Below are positions 33,501 through 38,919 of a DNA stretch of 38,919 nucleotides, piece by piece; the stretch's first letter is position 1; each line of letters starts with the position of its first letter. Under the pieces are notes generated by a model. It did no database searches, was not told the DNA's origin, and saw nothing but the letters and a program-made list of their open reading frames with translations. Both the position numbers and the translations under genes were made by a program. Location: NCBI GenBank assembly GCA_002450905.1, contig DKAT01000020.1, positions 1-38,919 of the forward strand, given 5' to 3'. The stretch is from Spirochaetia bacterium UBA6919 (lineage in GTDB: Bacteria > Spirochaetota > UBA6919).

Positions 33501-34226
33501 ATGAAAGGAGTTGTATTAGCTGGAGGAACAGGCTCTCGTCTCTATCCTCTAACAAAGGTGACAAATAAACATCTCCTTCCTGTAGGTAACAAACCCATGA
33601 TTTATTATCCCATTGAAAAATTAATCAATACGGGGATCAAGGAAATACTGATCGTCACTGGTGTGGATCATATGGGTGATGTTGTCAATCTTCTTGGAAG
33701 TGGTAAAGATTTTGGCTGTCACTTTACTTATAAGGTTCAAGATGAGGCAGGTGGAATTGCTCAGGCACTTGGATTGGCAGAAAACTTTTGTTCAAAATCC
33801 TTGATGACTGTTATACTGGGAGATAATATTTTTCAGGATGATATAAATGAGGCTGTGAATGAGTTTAAATCAATTGGAAAGGGTGCAAAACTTTTTTTGA
33901 AGCAGGTTCACGATCCCCAGCGATATGGGGTAGCAGAGATTAATGGCAATCGAATTATTTCCATCGAAGAGAAACCAATAAGACCAAAATCTAATTACTG
34001 TGTAACGGGAATTTATATGTATGATTCGAAGGTGTTTGATATGATACATACCTTAAAACCATCTGGGAGAGGAGAACTTGAGATTAGTGACGTGAATAAC
34101 ATGTATATACAAAGAAATGAACTCTCTTATTCATTCTTAAATGGTTGGTGGACAGATGCTGGTACTTTTGAATCATTGGAATTTGCTACAGAACTTGTTA
34201 TGGGGAAATGTCAAATTGATTTATAA
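33501..34226 (+). CDS. rmlA: Glucose-1-phosphate thymidylyltransferase, short form
   Basis: The enzyme makes dTDP-glucose. It starts MKGVVLAGGTGSRLYPLT and continues with NKHLLPVGNKPMIYYPI; ILGDNIFQDD gives the metal-binding Asp. At 241 aa it lacks the ~50 C-terminal residues of E. coli RmlA and belongs to the short class, in which the allosteric region is absent. GAAGG lies nine bases upstream. It heads rmlA-rmlD-rmlB, with gaps of 21 and 13 bases, so it is probably the first gene of a rhamnose operon. Confidence 0.88.
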   Translation: MKGVVLAGGTGSRLYPLTKVTNKHLLPVGNKPMIYYPIEKLINTGIKEILIVTGVDHMGDVVNLLGSGKDFGCHFTYKVQDEAGGIAQALGLAENFCSKSLMTVILGDNIFQDDINEAVNEFKSIGKGAKLFLKQVHDPQRYGVAEINGNRIISIEEKPIRPKSNYCVTGIYMYDSKVFDMIHTLKPSGRGELEISDVNNMYIQRNELSYSFLNGWWTDAGTFESLEFATELVMGKCQIDL

Positions 34227-34247
34227 TTTTATAAGGAATTCTCTACT

Positions 34248-35126
34248 TTGAAACAAAAGATCCTTGTTACTGGTGCGAATGGAATGCTTGCAAATGATCT
34301 TATATCCATGTTAATGGAGTATGATTATCGTGTATATCCGTTTGATAAAAAAGATTTGGATATTACGAGTCCTGATAGTGTATATAAGACTATACATTCG
34401 GTTCAACCGGATATAATTATAAATTGCTCAGCCTATACAAAGGTTGATTTATGTGAAACAGAGAAAGAATTGGCTTTTCAGGTTAATCGAGATGGTGTAT
34501 CATATTTAGTAAAGGAATGTAAGAATAGGAATCTTAAATTTATCCATATATCCACTGATTACGTCTTTGATGGAATTAAAAAATCTCCATATACTGAATA
34601 TGATCAAACGAATCCCCAAACAATCTATGGGTTATCCAAATTAAGAGGGGAAATTGAAATTCAAAATAATTTAGAAAACTATATAATTATTAGAACTGCA
34701 TGGCTCTATGGATTATCAGGACAAAATTTCGTTAAAACAATCATCCGTTTATCCCAGGAAAAAAAGGAGTTACGTATAGTTTCAGATCAGATTGGTACAC
34801 CTACATACACAAAACATTTATCATATGGAATATTTTCTTTAATAGAAGCTGAAGCAATAGGGATATTTCACTTTACAGATGATGGACAGTGCAGTTGGTA
34901 TGATTTCGCCTGTGAAATTGTTGAACAGATGGAAGAAAATAGTCTCCCTGTAATGGTAAATAAAATCTATCCCATAACAACATCAGAATACCCAACTCAA
35001 TCCAAAAGACCTTTATATTCTGTTCTGAATAAAGAAAAATATATGAATTTAACTGGTAATACTTTGTCTCATTGGAAAGATAGCTTGAAATTATTTTTTA
35101 ATTCATATAAATCAATATCTAACTAA
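34248..35126 (+). CDS. rmlD: dTDP-4-dehydrorhamnose reductase
   Basis: The last step of dTDP-L-rhamnose synthesis. The 292-aa protein has VTGANGMLANDL near residue 6, INCSAYTKVDLCE, STDYVFDG, the catalytic YGLSKLRGE and RTAWLYG, all typical of RmlD. A TTG start is supported by AAGGA at 34233-34237. It is encoded between rmlA and rmlB, a gene order different from the common rmlBDAC. RmlC is encoded at 3514. Confidence 0.92.
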   Translation: MKQKILVTGANGMLANDLISMLMEYDYRVYPFDKKDLDITSPDSVYKTIHSVQPDIIINCSAYTKVDLCETEKELAFQVNRDGVSYLVKECKNRNLKFIHISTDYVFDGIKKSPYTEYDQTNPQTIYGLSKLRGEIEIQNNLENYIIIRTAWLYGLSGQNFVKTIIRLSQEKKELRIVSDQIGTPTYTKHLSYGIFSLIEAEAIGIFHFTDDGQCSWYDFACEIVEQMEENSLPVMVNKIYPITTSEYPTQSKRPLYSVLNKEKYMNLTGNTLSHWKDSLKLFFNSYKSISN

Positions 35127-35139
35127 AGGGAGACCTCGT

Positions 35140-36159
35140 CTGGATAAGAAAATTATTTTAATCACAGGAGGGGCTGGGTTCATTGGTTCAAATTTTATAC
35201 ATTATTATATAGAAAAATACCCTTGCGATACCATAATTAACCTTGATCTCCTCACCTACGCAGGGAATCTTGAAAACCTCCAAGCTATCGAAAGTCACAC
35301 CAATTATCACTTTATCAAAGGTGATATTCAAAATAAAGATCTTATCAAAACTATAATCAGCCAATATAATATTGATCATATTATCAATTTTGCTGCAGAA
35401 TCCCACGTGGATCGGTCCATAACCTCCCCTGAAACGTTTATCAAAACAAATATTAATGGAACTTATAATTTATTAGAACTAGCACGTCATTTCAATATAA
35501 AACGTTTTTTGCAAATTTCTACCGATGAGGTTTATGGATCATTAGGAGAAACGGGATATTTTACAGAAAGTACACCTCTACACCCAAATTCTCCTTATTC
35601 TGCTTCTAAAGCTTCTGCAGATCATCTTGTATTAGCATATCACAGCACTTATTCTTTACCAGTACTAATAACACGATGTTCAAATAACTATGGTCCTTAT
35701 CAGTTCCCTGAAAAACTCATTCCCTTAATGATTATTAACGCACTGAACGATAAATCTCTTCCTGTCTATGGAGATGGAAAGAATATTCGGGATTGGCTGC
35801 ACGTCAAAGATCATTGTAGAGCAATCGATTTGGTGCTTAGTAAAGGACGACTGGGTGAGGTGTATAATATTGGTGGGCACAATGAAATGAGGAATATTGA
35901 TATTGTAAAACTTATTTTAAGGGAACTTAATAAGTCAGAACGTCTTATTCAGTTTGTAAAAGATCGATTAGGGCATGATAGACGTTATGCCATTGATCCA
36001 TCCAAGATTCAGACAGAATTGGGATTCAAGCCATCCTACTCATTTGAAACAGGTATTCATGAGACCATTCAGTGGTATCTCAACAGTCAATCCTGGTGGG
36101 AATCGATTATTTCCGGATCATATCAAGAGTATTATTCAAAGCAATATAACATGAAATGA
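35140..36159 (+). CDS. rmlB: dTDP-glucose 4,6-dehydratase with a CTG start
   Basis: A 339-aa extended SDR that converts dTDP-glucose to dTDP-4-keto-6-deoxyglucose. The frame open from 35140 reads LDKKIILITGGAGFIGSNF, exactly the RmlB N-terminus. No in-frame ATG or TTG occurs before residue 90, and the first GTG (35407) lies inside the conserved AAESHVDRSI block and would delete the whole NAD-binding motif. AGGGAG at 35127-35132 is 7 bases before the CTG at 35140, so CTG is the best initiation codon. Later motifs are STDEVYGSLGE, the Y-x3-K in YSASK and RCSNNYGPYQFPEKL. Cluster's final sugar gene. Confidence 0.9.
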   Translation: MDKKIILITGGAGFIGSNFIHYYIEKYPCDTIINLDLLTYAGNLENLQAIESHTNYHFIKGDIQNKDLIKTIISQYNIDHIINFAAESHVDRSITSPETFIKTNINGTYNLLELARHFNIKRFLQISTDEVYGSLGETGYFTESTPLHPNSPYSASKASADHLVLAYHSTYSLPVLITRCSNNYGPYQFPEKLIPLMIINALNDKSLPVYGDGKNIRDWLHVKDHCRAIDLVLSKGRLGEVYNIGGHNEMRNIDIVKLILRELNKSERLIQFVKDRLGHDRRYAIDPSKIQTELGFKPSYSFETGIHETIQWYLNSQSWWESIISGSYQEYYSKQYNMK

Positions 36160-36387
36160 TTAATCATGATATTTTATTGGCTTTTAAAAATTATTTAGCA
36201 TAGGGAAGGGGTTAATATTTTATCAAGATACGCACGATATGATTTGTGAAACAAATTCCGACTGAATATCATTGTTATGACAAATCATAATGTCCTAATT
36301 TTAAATTTAATCAACCTGGATGGGTTTTTATTATGGAATAAATTATTTTATTTCACTGTAAAATGTAATAAAGGATAATATCTATTT
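36160..36387. promoter_or_regulatory. Competing hairpins between rmlB and nhaC
   Basis: TATGATTTGT (36238-36247) is perfectly complementary to ACAAATCATA (36280-36289). The left arm can alternatively pair with ACAAAT (36251-36256) across a 3-base loop. The two folds exclude each other. TTGTTA (36273-36278) and TAATTT (36296-36301), 17 bases apart, could be a promoter for nhaC. No classical GC-stem/T-run terminator was found after rmlB. Confidence 0.35.
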
Positions 36388-37962
36388 ATGGAAGGATCAA
36401 TTTTATCAATTTTACCCCCCTTTTTAGCAATCATCCTGGCTATTACCACCCGAGAGATTATATTATCCTTATTCCTTGGTATATTATCAGGCTGGTTTAT
36501 ATATTTTTTTGGTATACACTATGATTTGTTCATATTAACGAAGGGTTATAAACCGATAGATGGACTATTCAGCATAGCACTCCAGATTAATCATCCAGTG
36601 ATACATATTTTTGACAGCTTTGCCAGTACTATGACTACTCTTGTAGATGTTTTTAAAGATACCGGGAATACTAATAATATATTATTTACTTCTCTTGTTG
36701 GGGCATTGATCGCATTAACTCAACGGAGTGGCGGGGTGCAAGGACTTATCAACGCCCTCCAGAAGACTAATTTTACACAGACACCAAGAAAGACGCAATT
36801 TTTTGCCTTAATTATTGGATCACTCATTGTCATAGAAAATAATATTTCGAGTCTTGTTACTGGTGCTATTACACGACCTCTATTTGAACGCCTTAATATA
36901 GCCAGAGTGAAATTGGCTTATGTTCTCGATTCAACAGCCGCACCCATCTGCATATTAATACCGTTTAACGCATGGGGAATATATGTAATATCCTTATTAG
37001 ATAATACTCAGGTCTTTAAAAGTACTCAAACTTTGAATAGCTTTTCTACATTTATTTCTGCAATGCCATTTAATTTATATCCAATTCTAACGATTCTTTT
37101 CAATATATTTTTGATTGTAATTGGTAAAGATTTTTTTTCTATGAAACGATTTATCCACAATGAGAATATCAGTGGGGGTCAGCACAATTTGAAAATATCC
37201 GAGATTTCCATTAATACGGATGATGCCATTCAAATGCCAGCTAAAGAGGGAATTACACCTAAGGCATATAATATGGTTATTCCGATTTTGATAATGCTGG
37301 GGATGATGGTTGTTTCTCTTGTCTTAACAGGGATATACAATATTAAGAAAAAAAATATTACTGATTTGTCGATCTGGAGAATTATGGAGAATGCAAGTGG
37401 TTCTACATCGGTGCTCTGGTCTGTAATTTCGTCTATTGTTGGAGCAGGTGTTTTATATTATTTCCAGAAGATATTAAATATAAAAGAATTGATGACAGTA
37501 ATATTAAAAGGAATAACCAGTTTTATACCCATATCAATTATTTTAATGCTTTCCTTTGGGATAGGAGACATTTGTACGAAAATTGGTACTGGGAATTATC
37601 TTGGGCACCTGGCTCAGGATTATCAGATTCATAGTATGTTTATTCCAGCCATCTTATTTGTTATATCAAGTATTATATCTTTTGCAACAGGGACATCCTG
37701 GGGTACCTGGGCTATTATGATTCCTATTAGTGTAGCCATTTGGGATAAAGTAGGGGGATCTTTGCCTCTTGTGTTGGGGGCTATACTTGGAGGAGGTATT
37801 TTTGGAGACCACTCATCGCCGATATCTGATACCACGATAATCTCTTCGGCTGCATCTGGATGTGATGTTATAGATCACACCAAGACACAATTACCATATT
37901 CTCTATTAATTGGTATTCTAACTACGATTTTGCTTATAATTATTTCAGTTGCATTAAACTAA
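36388..37962 (+). CDS. nhaC: NhaC-family Na+/H+ antiporter
   Basis: A 524-aa integral membrane protein with about a dozen hydrophobic segments. Diagnostic stretches are LPPFLAIILAITTREIILSL at the N-terminus, IENNISSLVTGAITRP, TAAPICILIPFNAWG and GDHSSPISDTTIISSAASG near the C-terminus, all typical of NhaC-type antiporters. A hydrophilic loop occurs around residues 250-295. The annotated family exchanges Na+ for H+; other members carry lactate/malate or arginine/ornithine, so the substrate is not certain. AAAGGA lies upstream. It is probably unrelated to glycan synthesis. Confidence 0.85.
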   Translation: MEGSILSILPPFLAIILAITTREIILSLFLGILSGWFIYFFGIHYDLFILTKGYKPIDGLFSIALQINHPVIHIFDSFASTMTTLVDVFKDTGNTNNILFTSLVGALIALTQRSGGVQGLINALQKTNFTQTPRKTQFFALIIGSLIVIENNISSLVTGAITRPLFERLNIARVKLAYVLDSTAAPICILIPFNAWGIYVISLLDNTQVFKSTQTLNSFSTFISAMPFNLYPILTILFNIFLIVIGKDFFSMKRFIHNENISGGQHNLKISEISINTDDAIQMPAKEGITPKAYNMVIPILIMLGMMVVSLVLTGIYNIKKKNITDLSIWRIMENASGSTSVLWSVISSIVGAGVLYYFQKILNIKELMTVILKGITSFIPISIILMLSFGIGDICTKIGTGNYLGHLAQDYQIHSMFIPAILFVISSIISFATGTSWGTWAIMIPISVAIWDKVGGSLPLVLGAILGGGIFGDHSSPISDTTIISSAASGCDVIDHTKTQLPYSLLIGILTTILLIIISVALN

Positions 37963-37988
37963 AATTAAAATTACGTTTATAATTTTCA

Positions 37989-38016
37989 TTTTGATTTTAA
38001 ATTAGTATATTATAAT
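37989..38016 (+). promoter_or_regulatory. Promoter of the small cysteine-rich protein gene
   Basis: A perfect TATAAT at 38011-38016 with a weak -35 (TTTTGA, 37989-37994) 16 bases upstream. Transcription would begin near 38022, which excludes the in-frame ATG at 38020 and favours the one at 38038, itself preceded by GGAGG (38028-38032). Confidence 0.45.
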
Positions 38017-38037
38017 ATTATGTTTTTGGAGGAAAGA

Positions 38038-38304
38038 ATGATAAAAAAATCACTTTATTTTATGTTTTTCTTAGCATTTGCAGTTTCATTATTTGCATTT
38101 AACGGAATGAATGAAGCATCTGCAACAAATGACCTTAGTCCTGTGAATGTAAGAGGGGAATTTTGCAAGAGGATGAATAGTGAATGCCATACGAGATGCC
38201 ATAGAAGATTTTCACGACCTTCCCAGAGTTATTTACGAAATCAATGTAAAAATTTATGTAATCAAAAATTTAGAAGATGTTTAAAAACAGGTAGATATCA
38301 ATAA
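38038..38304 (+). CDS. Small secreted basic protein with six symmetric cysteines
   Basis: An 88-aa protein from the ATG at 38038 with GGAGG 5 bases upstream. Residues 1-29 form a Sec signal peptide (MIKKSLYFMFFLAF..., likely cut after ASA at 27-29). The mature ~59 residues hold Cys43, 50, 54, 70, 74 and 81, spaced X6-X3-X15-X3-X6, a mirror-symmetric pattern, with 14 Lys/Arg against about 3 acidic residues. Two CX3C units on facing helices are the pattern of helical-hairpin peptides. I do not recognise the family. A CX3CH stretch (50-55) leaves a metal or haem role open. Confidence 0.65.
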   Translation: MIKKSLYFMFFLAFAVSLFAFNGMNEASATNDLSPVNVRGEFCKRMNSECHTRCHRRFSRPSQSYLRNQCKNLCNQKFRRCLKTGRYQ

Positions 38305-38319
38305 TTTTTTAATCTTGCT

Positions 38320-38349
38320 GGAATGCAGGAAAATGACCTCCTGTATTCC
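38320..38349. terminator. Hairpin between convergent genes
   Basis: GGAATGCAGGA (38320-38330) and TCCTGTATTCC (38339-38349) form an 11-bp stem with one G-T pair and an 8-base loop. It lies between the stops of the cysteine-rich gene (38304) and the minus-strand gene (38361). No T run follows on either strand, so termination is plausible from position but not certain. Confidence 0.45.
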
Positions 38350-38360
38350 ATAAACTTTAA

Positions 38361-38735
38361 TCAGGGTAACTCAATCATAACACAAGCATTAGCTATATAT
38401 TGTATGTTATTTGTCTTGCAATATTCTATCGCTTTGTCACTTTCAGCGCCGGGTTGCATCCATACCTTATATATACCTAATTCTTTGCATTCCTCAAGCA
38501 CTTTTTCTGTGACCTGTGGAGGGACAACAATATCGACAACTCCTATTTTATCAGGGATATCACTCAAAGATTTATATACCTTATCCCCTTCAATATCCTT
38601 TAAAGCTGGGTGGATGGGATAAACTTTTTTACCAATATTCTTAAGGTGTTTATATATTTTATATCCATATTTTTCTGTCTTACTTGTCGCTCCTACAACG
38701 GCAAAAACATTTTCATTTAAAAAATCATCGAACAT
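38361..38735 (-). CDS. CoA-binding protein, CoA_binding_2 / YccU type
   Basis: A 124-aa single-domain Rossmann protein with VFAVVGATSKTEKYGYKIY at the N-terminus, VYPIHPALKDIEG, DIVVPPQ and VWMQPGAES, the conserved blocks of stand-alone CoA-binding proteins. Its cellular role in other bacteria is not well defined. It is encoded opposite to the polysaccharide locus and 14 bases after the next minus-strand gene, so the pair forms a small operon read into the window from the right edge. Confidence 0.85.
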   Translation of the reverse strand: MFDDFLNENVFAVVGATSKTEKYGYKIYKHLKNIGKKVYPIHPALKDIEGDKVYKSLSDIPDKIGVVDIVVPPQVTEKVLEECKELGIYKVWMQPGAESDKAIEYCKTNNIQYIANACVMIELP

Positions 38736-38749
38736 TTTACTAACCTAAA

Positions 38750-38914
38750 TTATTTTATTGTACTTATCAAAATACCCATAACACTGCCATATAGAGTAGA
38801 TATATAGGGATTACTTTGTATAGGACATGTTCCTGTGTTACAGCCAATGAAATAATAATAGCCATAACCTATCCCGCCACCAATCAAGAGGCCTAATAAT
38901 ATTTTTATGATCAT
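38750..38914 (-). CDS. DUF6132-type small membrane protein
   Basis: A 54-aa protein: a glycine-rich hydrophobic helix (LLGLLIGGGIGYGYYYF), then the family signature GCNTGTCPIQSNPYIS, and a second hydrophobic stretch (LYGSVMGILIS). This matches the DUF6132 family of two-helix membrane proteins of unknown function. The window ends 5 bases beyond its ATG, so the ribosome-binding site and a possible longer start cannot be judged. It is transcribed with the CoA-binding gene. Confidence 0.7.
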   Translation of the reverse strand: MIIKILLGLLIGGGIGYGYYYFIGCNTGTCPIQSNPYISTLYGSVMGILISTIK

Positions 38915-38919
38915 ATAAT

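Noticed and set aside
35188..35406. 72-aa minus-strand open frame
   Set aside because: It is antisense to the true N-terminal part of rmlB, which is missed only because of its CTG start.
36156..36167. Terminator at the palindrome ATGATTAATCAT after rmlB
   Set aside because: It is a short AT-only palindrome overlapping the stop codon, without a GC stem or T tract.
38323..38622. 99-aa plus-strand open frame
   Set aside because: It is a shadow of the minus-strand CoA-binding gene, which has clear family motifs.

Overview
The window is a long surface-polysaccharide (O-antigen/LPS type) biosynthesis locus from an AT-rich Gram-negative bacterium (roughly 30% G+C by eye). Gram-negative is inferred from a Wzm/Wzt pair whose ATPase carries a C-terminal carbohydrate-binding domain. 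Several radical-SAM enzymes and an NhaC-type Na+/H+ antiporter would fit an anaerobic or low-oxygen, salty habitat. I cannot name the genus. Low-GC Desulfobacterota are a guess only.

Layout. (1) 60-971: a two-gene regulatory head, an EPS-type MarR regulator and a small sigma-region-4-like HTH protein. (2) 1202-4086: ugd, UDP-xylose synthase and rmlC. (3) 4137-7219: an accessory island with two tandem MntA/HepT-like toxin-antitoxin pairs, degenerate dispersed repeats and a frameshifted gene. (4) 7220-13863: a tightly packed operon with the ABC exporter wzm-wzt, then a CDP-sugar route (rfbF, rfbG, a C-methyltransferase, an RmlC-like epimerase and an SDR reductase). There is no rfbH, so the product is probably a 3-C-methyl-6-deoxyhexose, not a 3,6-dideoxyhexose. 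(5) 13853-21600: the most unusual block, two paralogous radical-SAM/SPASM-type proteins alternating with two Rossmann-FkbM fusions, a zinc-ribbon methyltransferase, a GT4 and a CmcI-like protein. (6) 21852-30498: GT2, a B12-type radical SAM protein, GT4, SDR, a phage tail-collar protein, a cupin and two tandem GT4 paralogues. (7) 30736-36159: gmd, a 75-aa fragment-like ORF, GT4 and rmlA-rmlD-rmlB. rmlB appears to start with CTG. (8) 36388-38914: flanking genes, namely nhaC, a small secreted six-cysteine basic protein, and on the minus strand a CoA-binding protein and a DUF6132-type membrane protein.

How the genes work together. Nucleotide sugars inferred from the enzymes are UDP-GlcA, UDP-Xyl, dTDP-L-Rha (rmlC far from rmlADB), a CDP-linked branched deoxysugar and GDP-4-keto-6-deoxymannose. 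About six glycosyltransferases would build the glycan on the cytoplasmic face, methyltransferases and radical SAM enzymes would decorate it, and Wzm/Wzt would export it. No initiating polyprenyl-phosphate sugar transferase and no O-antigen ligase is visible, so those functions must lie elsewhere. No tRNA, rRNA, CRISPR array or intact insertion sequence was seen.
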